Shown: in pieces, positions 1 through 8,768 of the stretch
How the letters are laid out: each line of letters opens with the position of its first letter
How positions within the stretch are numbered: position 1 is the first letter of the stretch
Assembly: GCA_902781455.1 (NCBI GenBank)
Contig: CACZJF010000012.1
Span: 57,640-121,639 of the forward strand
Reading direction: 5' to 3'
Source: an uncultured Lachnospiraceae bacterium
Lineage (GTDB): Bacteria > Bacillota > Clostridia > Lachnospirales > Lachnospiraceae
Length of the DNA: 64,000 nt
Notes under the pieces: model-generated
Told to the model about the DNA's origin: nothing
What the model saw: only the letters and a program-made list of their open reading frames with translations
Databases searched by the model: none
Translations under genes and position numbers: made by a program

Positions 1-292
1 GCTGAATGATGACGGCAAGACGGTCGCGGCGGCGGACTGCCTGGTTCCCGGAATCGGCGAGATCATCGGCGGCTCCCAGAGAGAGGAGCGCTTCGATGTG
101 CTGAAGGCAAGGATCGACGAGTTGGGCATGAGTGAGGATGAGTATAAGTATTACCTTGACATCCGTAAGTATGGTACGACACGTCACGCGGGCTTCGGAC
201 TTGGGTTTGAGCGCCTGGTCATGTACCTGACAGGCGTCAGCAATATCAGGGACGTGCTGCCGTATCCAAGGACGGTCGGAAGTCTGATCTGA
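1..292 (+). CDS. asnS: Asparaginyl-tRNA synthetase, C-terminal end (partial)
   Basis: The reading frame enters the window open at base 2 and ends at a TGA at 290-292, so only the last ~96 residues are present. The enzyme charges tRNA-Asn with asparagine in the cytoplasm. The visible part carries the class II aminoacyl-tRNA synthetase motif 3 region ([15 protein letters not shown]) followed by [11 protein letters not shown], the usual C-terminus of AsnRS; AspRS and LysRS have related but different endings. The preceding [16 protein letters not shown] stretch is also typical of AsnRS. The start lies outside the window. A sortase gene follows after 45 bases. Confidence 0.93.
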   Translation, partial: LNDDGKTVAAADCLVPGIGEIIGGSQREERFDVLKARIDELGMSEDEYKYYLDIRKYGTTRHAGFGLGFERLVMYLTGVSNIRDVLPYPRTVGSLI

Positions 293-337
293 CGGCACAG
301 ACAGAATAGGAAAAGGACTTGAATCAGGGGAGTAAAT

Positions 338-1321
338 ATGGCCAGAAGACAAAGATCTTCCTCAACCGGACATCTGAATCTGAACAGCCGCGCCGGAGGC
401 GCGGCCGGAACATTTCTGATCACATTGCTTCTCGTGGTGGCAATTGGTGTTTTCGCATATTCCGGCTGGAGGCTGTTTAGTTACTATATGGCCTACAAGC
501 AGGGGAGTGACGAGTACAGTGATCTGAATGACGAATACATGAATACGCCTGCGCAGACGGCAGTGCCGCAGACGGACAGCCCGGCTGCGCAGGGAGAGGC
601 GGCTTTGGGCGAGACGGAGGGAGCCATCGCGGGTGAGGCTCTGGCAGATGTCACGGCACTGGAGGATCCTGTGAAGCGGACAGCGGTTCTGGACGGGGCT
701 TACCGGGAGGAAACAGTTGAGAACGGTAAGTCGAAAGCACTGCCGAAGCTGAAGAACCCGGTAGATTTTGCCGAGCTTCAGAGCATCAATCCGGATGTGA
801 TCGGATGGATCCGCGTGGGAGCGGTCAATATCTCCTATCCGGTCACGCAGGCGAAGGACAACGAGTATTACCTGCACAGGACGTTCAAGAAAGTGGACAA
901 CTTCGCAGGGTGCATCTTTGAAAACTGCACCAATTCCCCGTTCTTTACAGACCAGAACACGATCCTCTACGGGCATAACATGAAGAATGGGTCGATGTTC
1001 GGCCAGCTGAAGAAATTCAGCGAGCAGGCAACATTTGACAAGAATCCGTATTTCTGGATCTTTACGAAGGACTTCATCTTCCAGTACAGGATCTTCTCAA
1101 GTTCCGTCGTGAGTAAGATCGGCGATCCGTATATCACCCGTTTTTCGAAGGAGGATTTTGAGAAGTATATTGAAAAGGCAATCGCATCGAGCGAGATCAA
1201 GTGCGGAGACGTTCAGGTGACAGCGGACGACCGCATCGTGACGCTGTCAACCTGTACGGGAAATGACGCGACGCGGCGGATTCTTCAGGGTGTCCTGACG
1301 CAGGTGTATGTAGCAGCATAG
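338..1321 (+). CDS. Class B sortase (SrtB family)
   Basis: This 327-residue protein is a membrane-anchored transpeptidase that would attach sorted surface proteins or pilins to the cell wall. A basic N-terminus is followed by one membrane segment at about residues 23-48 and an acidic/alanine-rich linker to about residue 120. The catalytic domain shows the family signature: His near residue 213 in YGHNMKNGSMFG, Cys near 306 in TLSTC, and Arg near 313-314 in the following DATRR. The spacing and the TLSTC box fit class B rather than class A or C. The start has a GGGGAG ribosome site about 8 bases upstream. A hairpin terminator follows. A natural substrate candidate is the large surface protein at 3793-8598, though that gene is not in the same operon. 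Confidence 0.9.
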   Translation: MARRQRSSSTGHLNLNSRAGGAAGTFLITLLLVVAIGVFAYSGWRLFSYYMAYKQGSDEYSDLNDEYMNTPAQTAVPQTDSPAAQGEAALGETEGAIAGEALADVTALEDPVKRTAVLDGAYREETVENGKSKALPKLKNPVDFAELQSINPDVIGWIRVGAVNISYPVTQAKDNEYYLHRTFKKVDNFAGCIFENCTNSPFFTDQNTILYGHNMKNGSMFGQLKKFSEQATFDKNPYFWIFTKDFIFQYRIFSSSVVSKIGDPYITRFSKEDFEKYIEKAIASSEIKCGDVQVTADDRIVTLSTCTGNDATRRILQGVLTQVYVAA

Positions 1322-1329
1322 GAATGATC

Positions 1330-1360
1330 GGGCCGTCTCACAGTGTGGGGCGGCCCTTTG
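1330..1360 (+). terminator. Rho-independent-type hairpin after sortase
   Basis: An 11-bp stem (1330-1340 with 1346-1356, two G-U pairs) closes a five-base loop and is followed by TTTG. The U tract is short, so termination may be partial. Confidence 0.6.
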
Positions 1361-1510
1361 AGCGCGCAGAGACTGCGCCGCGAGATGTGCGTATTGTGGA
1401 GGACGGGCGGTTATGGCCAGCCTGTTCGGTATGGGTTGAGAGGCAACAGAAAGATTATGGGACTTGCCGGTTGGATATTTCGGTCAAAAACACGAAAGGA
1501 GCCAGTCATT

Positions 1511-2242
1511 ATGAATATGGAAAAAATTGCACAGCTGCAGGAGATCATTGACGGAAGCGAGAACATCGTTTTCTTCGGCGGTGCCGGTGTCTCGACAGAG
1601 AGCGGCATACCGGATTTCAGGAGTCAGGATGGGCTCTATCATATGAAATACAAGTATCCGCCGGAAACGATCATCAGCCATTCTTTCTTTGTGAGCAGGC
1701 CGGAGGAGTTCTATCGTTTCTACAAGGACAAGATGCTGGCGCTGGACGCGCAGCCGAACGAAGCACACCTGAAGCTTGCCAGCCTGGAGCAGGCGGGGAG
1801 AGTGAAGGCAGTCGTCACACAGAACATCGACGGTCTGCATCAGAAGGCAGGAAGCAAGGAAGTGTTGGAGCTGCATGGATCAGTGCTGCGCAACTACTGC
1901 ACCAGATGCGGTGAATTCTATGACGCGGCTTATGTGAAGAATGCAGAGGGTGTCCCGAAATGCACGAAGTGCGGGGGAACCGTCAAGCCGGATGTCGTGC
2001 TGTATGAGGAGGGACTGGACAATCAGATCATGAGTAAGTCCATTTCCTATATCAGCAACGCGGACGTGCTGATCATCGGCGGGACGAGCCTGGTTGTGTA
2101 TCCGGCAGCGGGACTGATCGATTACTTCCGCGGAAGGAAGCTGGTGCTGATCAACAAGGGAGCGACGGCGCGCGACGCAGGGGCGGACCTGATCATCACG
2201 GATCCGATCGGAGAAGTGTTCTCGCAGATTGAGGTGCGGTAA
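1511..2242 (+). CDS. SIR2-family NAD-dependent protein deacylase
   Basis: This 243-residue sirtuin would remove acyl groups from protein lysines using NAD+. The NAD-binding GAGVSTESGIPDFRS motif lies at residues ~24-38. The TQNIDGLHQKAG motif and catalytic His in ELHGS follow. A zinc ribbon is formed by CTRC and CTKC, and the C-terminus has the GTSLVVYPAA motif. The start at 1511 was chosen because AAAGGAG lies 10 bases upstream and the sirtuin domain begins right after it; the frame is open further upstream but the extra 56 residues are not family-like. It appears monocistronic. In Firmicutes this family often deacetylates acetyl-CoA synthetase, but no such gene is nearby. Confidence 0.92.
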   Translation: MNMEKIAQLQEIIDGSENIVFFGGAGVSTESGIPDFRSQDGLYHMKYKYPPETIISHSFFVSRPEEFYRFYKDKMLALDAQPNEAHLKLASLEQAGRVKAVVTQNIDGLHQKAGSKEVLELHGSVLRNYCTRCGEFYDAAYVKNAEGVPKCTKCGGTVKPDVVLYEEGLDNQIMSKSISYISNADVLIIGGTSLVVYPAAGLIDYFRGRKLVLINKGATARDAGADLIITDPIGEVFSQIEVR

Positions 2243-2264
2243 GAACAGCGTCACACATGATTTA

Positions 2265-2288
2265 GTATCCTCAAAAAAGCGAGGATAC
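2265..2288 (+). terminator. Hairpin downstream of the sirtuin gene
   Basis: A perfect 8-bp stem (GTATCCTC with GAGGATAC) surrounds an A-rich loop of 8 bases. No U tract follows, so it may be an RNA-stabilising hairpin or weak terminator. Confidence 0.4.
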
Positions 2289-2317
2289 AAGACGGAAAAA
2301 ATAGGCAGATTGCACCC

Positions 2318-2346
2318 TTGATTTCAGGAAAACGGTACGGTATAAT
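2318..2346 (+). promoter_or_regulatory. Sigma-A promoter of rpsF-ssb-rpsR
   Basis: TTGATT (2318-2323) and TATAAT (2341-2346) are separated by 17 bases. They lie 80 bases upstream of rpsF. The leader between contains a 6-bp hairpin (CCTTGC 2371-2376 with GCAAGG 2387-2392) whose loop carries CCG. Known S6:S18 autoregulatory leaders expose a CCG box in a hairpin, so this may be such a site, but the match is only suggestive. Confidence 0.65.
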
Positions 2347-2425
2347 GCGTCCTTGTGATGTATCATTTTTCCTTGCTCATCCGACTGCAAGGGTGGGCCA
2401 GAGACCATAAGGAGGTGCAAGCAGC

Positions 2426-2638
2426 ATGAACAAATACGAACTGTGCGTAGAAGGCACTGTCACGGATGTCGATGACTGGGGCAAGAAGAGACTTGCCTAT
2501 GAGATAGAGAAGATGCATGAAGGCTTCTACTATTTCATCCACTTCGAGTCTGAGCCGGGAACTCCTGCCCAGATTGAGGGAAGACTTCGTATCATGGACG
2601 GAGTGCTTCGGTATTTATGCGTAAGACAGGACGCGTAA
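2426..2638 (+). CDS. rpsF: 30S ribosomal protein S6 with internal deletion
   Basis: S6 binds S18 and 16S rRNA in the small-subunit platform. The start is secure: AAGGAGGTG lies just upstream. The protein begins MNKYEL as S6 should, then jumps through CVE directly to GTVTDVDDWGKKRLAYEIEKM, and the rest (FYYFIHFESEP...RIMDGVLRYLCVRQDA) is normal. It has 70 residues where the family in this group has about 95, so ~25 residues covering most of strand 1 and helix 1 are missing without a frameshift. It is followed by ssb and rpsR in the usual order. A natural in-frame deletion, an assembly error, or a tolerated short S6 are all possible. Confidence 0.9.
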   Translation: MNKYELCVEGTVTDVDDWGKKRLAYEIEKMHEGFYYFIHFESEPGTPAQIEGRLRIMDGVLRYLCVRQDA

Positions 2639-2654
2639 ATAAGGAGAATATACT

Positions 2655-3179
2655 ATGAATAAAGTCATCTTAATGGGTCGTCTGACCCGTGATCCGGACG
2701 TGAGATACTCCGCCGGAACAGGGGACCAGCAGCAGGCATTTGCCAGATATACACTGGCGGTTGACCGCAGGGTCCGCCGTGACAACAACGATCCGAATGC
2801 ACAGACAGCGGACTTTATCGGCTGTGTCGCGTTCGGAAGAAGTGCCCAGTTTGCGGAGCAGTATCTGCGCAAGGGAACGAAGGTCGTTGTCACCGGAAGG
2901 ATTCAGACAGGAAAGTACACCAACAGGGACGGACAGACTGTCTACACGACAGATGTTGTCGTGGAAGATCAGGAATTTGCCGAGAGCAAGGCATCTGCAG
3001 ACCGCTATCAGGCGGGCGGGCAGGGATCTTCCTTTATCGATTCCCAGGCTGCTTCCTATTCGGCACCAGCACCAGCTCCGATTCCGGAGCAGGCAGCACC
3101 TGCGCCGGTAACAGGGACGGGAGATGACGGTTTTATCAACATCCCGGAGGGGATCGATCAGGAACTTCCGTTCAAGTGA
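2655..3179 (+). CDS. ssb: Single-stranded DNA-binding protein
   Basis: The 174-residue SSB would coat single-stranded DNA during replication and repair. The OB fold starts at MNKVILMGRLTRDPDVRYS and runs to about residue 110. A proline/alanine/glutamine-rich flexible tail follows and ends in DDGFINIPEGIDQELPFK. The acidic-plus-LPF tip is the conserved partner-binding tail. AAGGAG lies 7-8 bases before the ATG. The gene sits 16 bases after rpsF and 55 bases before rpsR, the standard Firmicutes cluster, and should share their transcript. Confidence 0.97.
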   Translation: MNKVILMGRLTRDPDVRYSAGTGDQQQAFARYTLAVDRRVRRDNNDPNAQTADFIGCVAFGRSAQFAEQYLRKGTKVVVTGRIQTGKYTNRDGQTVYTTDVVVEDQEFAESKASADRYQAGGQGSSFIDSQAASYSAPAPAPIPEQAAPAPVTGTGDDGFINIPEGIDQELPFK

Positions 3180-3234
3180 TCCCTTCGACCGTACTATGTC
3201 AGATATCAACTGGCGTTTATAGAGGAGGATTCAA

Positions 3235-3492
3235 ATGGCGTTTAATAAGAGCGATGCTCCGAGACGCAGCAGCAGACCCATGCACAGACGCAAGAAGGTC
3301 TGCGTGTTCTGCGGCAAGGAGAACAATGAGATCGATTACAAGGATGCCGCGAAGCTGAAGAAGTATGTCTCCGAGAGAGGCAAGATCCTTCCGCGCCGCA
3401 TCACCGGCAACTGCGCGAAGCATCAGAGAGCTCTGACTGTCGCGATCAAGAGAGCCCGCCACGTGGCTCTGATGCCGTACGTCCAGGACTAA
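3235..3492 (+). CDS. rpsR: 30S ribosomal protein S18
   Basis: This 85-residue S18 pairs with S6 in the 30S platform. A basic N-terminus precedes the zinc-type motif [15 protein letters not shown]; together with the later Cys/His in TGNCAKHQ it is the cysteine-containing S18 form. The core [33 protein letters not shown] is canonical and full length. GAGGAG lies 8 bases upstream of the start. It is the last gene of the rpsF operon and is followed by a terminator. Since its partner S6 is truncated, S18 being intact argues against general decay of the cluster. Confidence 0.97.
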   Translation: MAFNKSDAPRRSSRPMHRRKKVCVFCGKENNEIDYKDAAKLKKYVSERGKILPRRITGNCAKHQRALTVAIKRARHVALMPYVQD

Positions 3493-3555
3493 TCCGATCA
3501 GAGAAAGTTATTTTCTATCATATTTACAATCAGGAATAAAGATACGTCATTTTGA

Positions 3556-3590
3556 ACCGGAGTCTTGCAGGAGGCTCCGGTATTTTTTGC
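3556..3590 (+). terminator. Terminator of the rpsF operon
   Basis: A 7-bp stem (ACCGGAG 3556-3562 with CTCCGGT 3575-3581) is followed directly by ATTTTTTGCTTTTTTT, a classical intrinsic terminator. Confidence 0.85.
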
Positions 3591-3640
3591 TTTTTTTCTG
3601 ATGTTTCTGATGTTTTTGACAATTTCACACGCATTTGCTG

Positions 3641-3669
3641 TTTACTTTTTTTTGCGGGAAGCATATAAT
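3641..3669 (+). promoter_or_regulatory. Promoter of the large surface protein
   Basis: TTTACT (3641-3646) and TATAAT (3664-3669) are 17 bases apart and lie ~125 bases before the start at 3793. A TTGACA at 3616-3621 has no good -10 at the right spacing. Confidence 0.55.
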
Positions 3670-3792
3670 ACCACATATATGGTCAGTGGAGAGCTGACTT
3701 CCAATCTATGGGATTAATAAGGGATGAAGTTCACAGCAGAGGGGGAGAAAGTCTGCTATGGACTGTTTCACATTTTCCGGGAGGTTTACCAC

Positions 3793-6700
3793 ATGAAAAT
3801 CAGAGCCCGCAAACTGGCGGCACTGCTGATGGCAGTGACGTTGATGAGTGCAACGGGAACTTCGGCTGTCAGTCCGGTATTCGGCGAAGAGGCGGAGGTT
3901 TTGGCGTCTGCGGAAGAGACGCCGGACGAAACGCTGGAAGAAGAACCGGAGGAAGAACCTGCCGAGGAAGAGGAGACCCCTCCTGCCGAAGAGGAAGAAC
4001 CTGCCGAGCCTGAGACGATCGCGCCTGCGACGGAAGCACCGGCACCTGCGACTGAAGCCCCTGCGCCTGCGACAGAAGCGCCGCAGCAGACGGAAAGTGC
4101 TGCGCCTGCGACAGAAGCACCGCAGCAGCCCGAGAGCACTGCAGCATCTACGGAAGCGTCCGGAGAGAAAGCGACCGAGAAGCCGGCAGAGGAGGAAAAG
4201 AAGACCGACGAAGACGATGACGAGGAGGAAGAGGAAGGCAAGAGCCGTACCTTTGAAGCCAAGGTTACCAAGGGAACGATCAGCGTCAAGCTTCCGAAAG
4301 GCAAGGGCATCGTCGAGAGCGGCTCTCTGGTCTGTGACTTTGAGAAGTATGATAATGAAGAAGATAACCGCGCCAAGGTAGACAAGGCGATTCTCGGAAA
4401 GCAGAGAGTCATCACCGGCGGCCGGTTCTACAGCATCTGGCTGGATGACGGAGAAGACCTTCTTCCGCTTCCGGAAGGGACCAAAGTCACATTTACCCGT
4501 TCCGAAGGCATGGATCTCGGACTGAAGCCACAGCTTCAGTGCAAGACACACATTTATAATGTAGGGACAGATTCCGCGCAGGAGATCGGAGCCGATATTT
4601 CCCTGGATCAGAACCTTGGGGTAACCGGTTTCTCATTCACCGCGCCCGGAAAGCTGGAAGAGTTTGCCTTGATCGCAGAAGAGAACCGCGCGAATAACGG
4701 CGCGGCTGTTTCGCGTGGATCGGTGGTTTCCTCCATCGGCGAAGCCGGCAACTTTGCGGCAGTGGCAGAGTCCGTCAGCGGTAAGGTGCAGGACGAAAGT
4801 ATCTCCAACAGCACAGACCTTCTGGACCAGCTCGCCGGATACAGTGTTTCTCTCGCGAATGCGCAGAGCGGATCTGACACGGCGGTCGTGAATGTCTACA
4901 CTGACTCGGAAGGCAATGTCCTGACGAATGCTGACGATGAACAGGATCCGATGCGCGCTGTGCTCAGCGGCGGCCAGATCGATATCAGTGGTGGGCGGAT
5001 GGTCGTGGTGAACTATGTTGTCACCAACCCGGATGCCGGTCATGTTTCCCTTCCCCATTACGATGTGGTTTCCGACGGACAGACCGTGGACAAGAAATCC
5101 GTTCCGGAACTGGCAGGCCGGTTTGTCGTCACTGTCACAGCGATCGCGCAGGGGACAGACGGCGATTACCAGCTGAAGCCCTACACGGGAGGGGTCGACG
5201 TACCCAAACAGGCTGCCGGAACCTACCTGGTGCCGAACGGATCCATCACAACAGGTGGAAGACTGGTCGGCGCAGCCTATGCACGCAGTGTCAGCGTTGC
5301 GTCCGGCAGAAAGATCATCAAGGCGACTGTCAAGGCCGAGTATGGTTCAGACGAGGAGAAGTCTGAGGAGAAGGAACCGTCCAGTGAGACGGAGACTGAA
5401 ACAGAGGCGGAATCTGATGAGCCTGTGCTGAAGGCTGCGGAAGAGGCTGAACAGGAGACGAATCTGGCCGAGACCGAGGCTGAGACCGAAGCTGAAACAG
5501 AGACCGAAACCGAAACCGAGACCGAGACGGAAGAAGCTGCAGTACCCATGCAGGCATCGGCGGATGGGGACAATCCTTATGCCGGCGGCGGCCTGGCTAC
5601 AAGGAGTGTTGTAGTAAATAAGGTTGAGAGTGATCTGGCTACACTTGTGCCGGGTGTGACGCTCACACTGTATTCGGGTGATGCACCAATTGTTTATAAA
5701 AATAACGAGCAGACGACGGTTACAATTCCTGCGAATACGGAACTGGCTTCCCACCCATTTATGGACGGAGATCCGGGATGGGATATTTCTGATTTTATTA
5801 AGACGGACGGACCGGAGGGGAAGCTCACCTCTTCCTATGTCATCAAGGAAACCGTCATGGACGCGACGCAAGCCTTAACAAAGGCATGGGATTTCCACTT
5901 TACCTATGACGCTGCGACCGATACCTTAACGAAAAACGGCCCCACTGTGGATCCGGATCCGAGCATGATTGAGGGAGCCAAGCCTTCTCAAGAACCACCC
6001 AGTAAGATTAAAATCGTTGACAGTACGAAGAATGATGCGCAGAGTGCGATCATCGAGGTGGTGGATTCTGCCGATCCAAACACGAAATTAGCAGACATTC
6101 CATTCTCGATCTGGAAAGTTGCGGAGAATGGTACAGTCTTGCCGGTGGAGAATCAGATAAAGGAAGTTGAGTTTGCTTCTGCGACAACCGCATCAACAAT
6201 TGATCTGTCAGGGTTGGTGAGTTTGGTTGGTACTCCAATAAGTCCCACTGACACGAAATCTATGACATTCGAGTTTCGGGAGGGTAAAGAAGCGCCCACC
6301 TATGTGTTTGATGAGAACACAATAGAAGGTGTGACCCCTCAGGCAGGAGAGTCCTCCAAGCCGTTTAAGGACAAAGTCCAGATTACGATTACCAAGACGT
6401 ATCCGGCGACTTCGTCGACTGTGCCGCAGATCACGATCACCGGCCTTCCGACAAGCACCACGGATAAGACGATCCGGTTTAAGCAGAAGAAGGTGAAGTT
6501 CCTGGTTGAGGCGCATTATGATACGGTGAACGGCGCATTTGTACCGAATGTCGGATTCAGGCTGATGCTTGGCGACAAGGAATTCGATGCATCGTATTAT
6601 GATACAGAACCGGCAGATGCCAAAGGCAAAAAGGTCACACTGGGTCAGACGATGGCGGTGACATTGACGGAAGCGGGGATTCAGGCGATTAAGACAGCCA

Positions 6701-8598
6701 ACAAACCGTTGCTGCTGTCCTGGACGAATGTTCCGGCCGGCTATATGTATAAGGGCGATCACGCCGATGTGACGGTATACAATAATAGTACCGGGGCACT
6801 CGCTGACGCCAGATTGATTCTGGACACGATCACAATCAAGGTGGCCGCCGGTGCAGGAGGGAAAGCGCCATATATCGCGGATACGGCCTTCGAGATATCA
6901 GCCGGTGCGAGATTCTATACCAATAAGACGGCAGCCGGGAAGTTTATCGAGATCAAGCTGACGAAGGCGCAGGCAGATGCGGTCATGCAGAACGGCGGCT
7001 TTACGGTCAAGGGAACCCAGGCACCGTTTGGATATACGATTAACGGAGACCTGGTGGTAAGCGGGAATGAGTATACGATACCGTTGGTGGAAAAGCCCAG
7101 AGACGGTAGTATTGTCGTAACCAAGGAAACGCGCGAAAACAGCATTGACGGCGATCCTTACTATGTACCGGAAACCAAGGAAGGCTCAAAGAAGAGAAGG
7201 ATTCCGAAACCTTTCTATGTGACGGCGTTTACGGATGCCGCACTGACAAACCCGGCGACTGATGCCAATGGCAAGATCATCAGCAAAGAGATTGATGTTC
7301 CTTATGCCTGGTATTATTCCAATATTAAGAGCAACACGGGCAACAAAACGGCTGTGCTGGAAGGACTCTACCTGGATGAGACCTACTATCTTGCTGAGAC
7401 AACAGACGCGAAAAAGGGAATCGTACTTCAGCCCGATAAGGATAAGAATGGGATCAAGGCGATCTGGTTCAAGACAAAGGGTGCTTCTGACAGCAGGAGC
7501 AAGATCGCTGTGAAGTTGACGTCCAAGACGGCAAAGAGCGTGAACATGGTCAATGTCTACGCGGAGAGAGGTCTGTCCCGGGCTACCTACAGGATCAAGG
7601 TGAATGTGGTCGACAGCGATAACAAAGCGAAGTCTTCCGTGCTGACAGCCTCGTTCCGCATCTGGGGTGAGGACAATACACACTGGGGCGCTGATATCCC
7701 TGTCAAGCTGGTGGATACTGCCTCCTCGACCAAAGAGGATAACTCTTACCGGTGGAATGCGGGTGATTACAATCCGTTCAGGATCTGGGGTGAGATGCTG
7801 TCACTTACAGATTCGTCCGGGAAAAATGTGATGGCAAGCTACGACCTTGTTAACCCGAAAAAGAATTACGAGGTATTGGCCAGTGGCACAGCGATCCAGA
7901 AGTACACAAAGAATAAGAAGCATATCTATATTGAACTGAAGCCGGGTGAAAACAATAAGCATACCCTGGAGTACACGCTGCGGGAGAGGAAGACGGAGAA
8001 GGAGACAGCCGAGCTGAAGCTGACCAAGGCGGTCACCTACAAGAAGACACCGATCCGCGTGAACGGGACCTATTATATCGGTATTTTCGAAGACGCGGCG
8101 CATAAGAAGCTTCTGTTCAAGAAGGCAATGTCTCTTGCCAATGCGAGCTCCATGACGAGTACGCTGAAGATCAACCTTTACAAGCTGGCGGCGCCTCATA
8201 CCATCACGCTGTACTTCGCCGAGACAGACAAGAACGGAAAGGTTGTGTCGAGCGGCAAGAAGAGTGGCTATGATATTTCGCTGAACAAGGAATCGGTGAC
8301 GCTGTCGCCGAAGAATGCGGACGAGAGCATCGTCCTGACAAACAACGTCAGAGACGGCAGTGTCGCTGCAGCGAACCTGACGAATCCGAGCAGCGGATTC
8401 GCGGGAGACGCCAGCGCGCTTGCGGAGGCGCAGGCACTCTCGAACGGGGAAGCGACTGCAAGCAAGCCGACTGGTGATGATACCCCGTATGAGCCGTTTG
8501 CGCTGACTGCCGGTATCTCAGCGGCGATCATCTTCCTGCTCCTGGCGCTTCTGATGGCGAAGAAGAAGCTGCTGCCCGGACAGAAGACGAAGCAGTAA
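3793..8598 (+). CDS. Large secreted SpaA/Cna-B-like surface adhesin
   Basis: This 1601-residue protein is probably a cell-wall or membrane-anchored adhesin. The start at 3793 has GGGAGG 8 bases upstream and opens a signal peptide (MKIRARKLAALLMAVTLMSATGTSA). Next comes an acidic Glu/Pro region with repeated PATEAPA units, then globular segments. A Glu/Thr dipeptide-rich spacer lies at ~5370-5540. Several beta-rich prealbumin-like pilin domains follow; RSVVVNKVESDL, FTYDAATDTLT and GSIVVTKETREN are typical fragments. The C-terminus has a loose KPTGDD sequence, a hydrophobic segment and a KKK tail, resembling a degenerate LPxTG-type sorting signal. Ligand and exact anchoring are unknown. Its own promoter and a strong hairpin flank it. 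Confidence 0.8.
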   Translation: MKIRARKLAALLMAVTLMSATGTSAVSPVFGEEAEVLASAEETPDETLEEEPEEEPAEEEETPPAEEEEPAEPETIAPATEAPAPATEAPAPATEAPQQTESAAPATEAPQQPESTAASTEASGEKATEKPAEEEKKTDEDDDEEEEEGKSRTFEAKVTKGTISVKLPKGKGIVESGSLVCDFEKYDNEEDNRAKVDKAILGKQRVITGGRFYSIWLDDGEDLLPLPEGTKVTFTRSEGMDLGLKPQLQCKTHIYNVGTDSAQEIGADISLDQNLGVTGFSFTAPGKLEEFALIAEENRANNGAAVSRGSVVSSIGEAGNFAAVAESVSGKVQDESISNSTDLLDQLAGYSVSLANAQSGSDTAVVNVYTDSEGNVLTNADDEQDPMRAVLSGGQIDISGGRMVVVNYVVTNPDAGHVSLPHYDVVSDGQTVDKKSVPELAGRFVVTVTAIAQGTDGDYQLKPYTGGVDVPKQAAGTYLVPNGSITTGGRLVGAAYARSVSVASGRKIIKATVKAEYGSDEEKSEEKEPSSETETETEAESDEPVLKAAEEAEQETNLAETEAETEAETETETETETETEEAAVPMQASADGDNPYAGGGLATRSVVVNKVESDLATLVPGVTLTLYSGDAPIVYKNNEQTTVTIPANTELASHPFMDGDPGWDISDFIKTDGPEGKLTSSYVIKETVMDATQALTKAWDFHFTYDAATDTLTKNGPTVDPDPSMIEGAKPSQEPPSKIKIVDSTKNDAQSAIIEVVDSADPNTKLADIPFSIWKVAENGTVLPVENQIKEVEFASATTASTIDLSGLVSLVGTPISPTDTKSMTFEFREGKEAPTYVFDENTIEGVTPQAGESSKPFKDKVQITITKTYPATSSTVPQITITGLPTSTTDKTIRFKQKKVKFLVEAHYDTVNGAFVPNVGFRLMLGDKEFDASYYDTEPADAKGKKVTLGQTMAVTLTEAGIQAIKTANKPLLLSWTNVPAGYMYKGDHADVTVYNNSTGALADARLILDTITIKVAAGAGGKAPYIADTAFEISAGARFYTNKTAAGKFIEIKLTKAQADAVMQNGGFTVKGTQAPFGYTINGDLVVSGNEYTIPLVEKPRDGSIVVTKETRENSIDGDPYYVPETKEGSKKRRIPKPFYVTAFTDAALTNPATDANGKIISKEIDVPYAWYYSNIKSNTGNKTAVLEGLYLDETYYLAETTDAKKGIVLQPDKDKNGIKAIWFKTKGASDSRSKIAVKLTSKTAKSVNMVNVYAERGLSRATYRIKVNVVDSDNKAKSSVLTASFRIWGEDNTHWGADIPVKLVDTASSTKEDNSYRWNAGDYNPFRIWGEMLSLTDSSGKNVMASYDLVNPKKNYEVLASGTAIQKYTKNKKHIYIELKPGENNKHTLEYTLRERKTEKETAELKLTKAVTYKKTPIRVNGTYYIGIFEDAAHKKLLFKKAMSLANASSMTSTLKINLYKLAAPHTITLYFAETDKNGKVVSSGKKSGYDISLNKESVTLSPKNADESIVLTNNVRDGSVAAANLTNPSSGFAGDASALAEAQALSNGEATASKPTGDDTPYEPFALTAGISAAIIFLLLALLMAKKKLLPGQKTKQ

Positions 8599-8658
8599 TC
8601 AGTAATGATGCGGAGAACAGTTTGGTACGGCAGAAAAGAATGAAAGAGAATTGATGTC

Positions 8659-8682
8659 GGGGAGGCTGGAAACAGCCTCCCC
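8659..8682 (+). terminator. Perfect 10-bp hairpin after the adhesin gene
   Basis: GGGGAGGCTG and its exact complement enclose a GAAA tetraloop, a very stable RNA hairpin 60 bases after the stop. No U tract follows, so it may act as a 3'-end stabiliser as much as a terminator. Confidence 0.55.
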
Positions 8683-8768
8683 GTATGCTGACTCAGCTGC
8701 AAAGCGCTTCCGGCCCGGAAGGTGCCGTGAGCGCGCGGAGGAAGGCGGGAAAGCCGCAGCACGGAGGA

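Noticed and set aside
3616-3644. TTGACA at 3616-3621 as the adhesin -35 box
   Set aside because: At 17-base spacing the -10 would be TGTTTA; the TTTACT/TATAAT pair at 3641-3669 fits better.
5370-5540. Short-period repeats that could suggest a tandem-repeat element or CRISPR
   Set aside because: They are in-frame Glu/Thr codons within the adhesin gene, without spacers or repeat-spacer periodicity.
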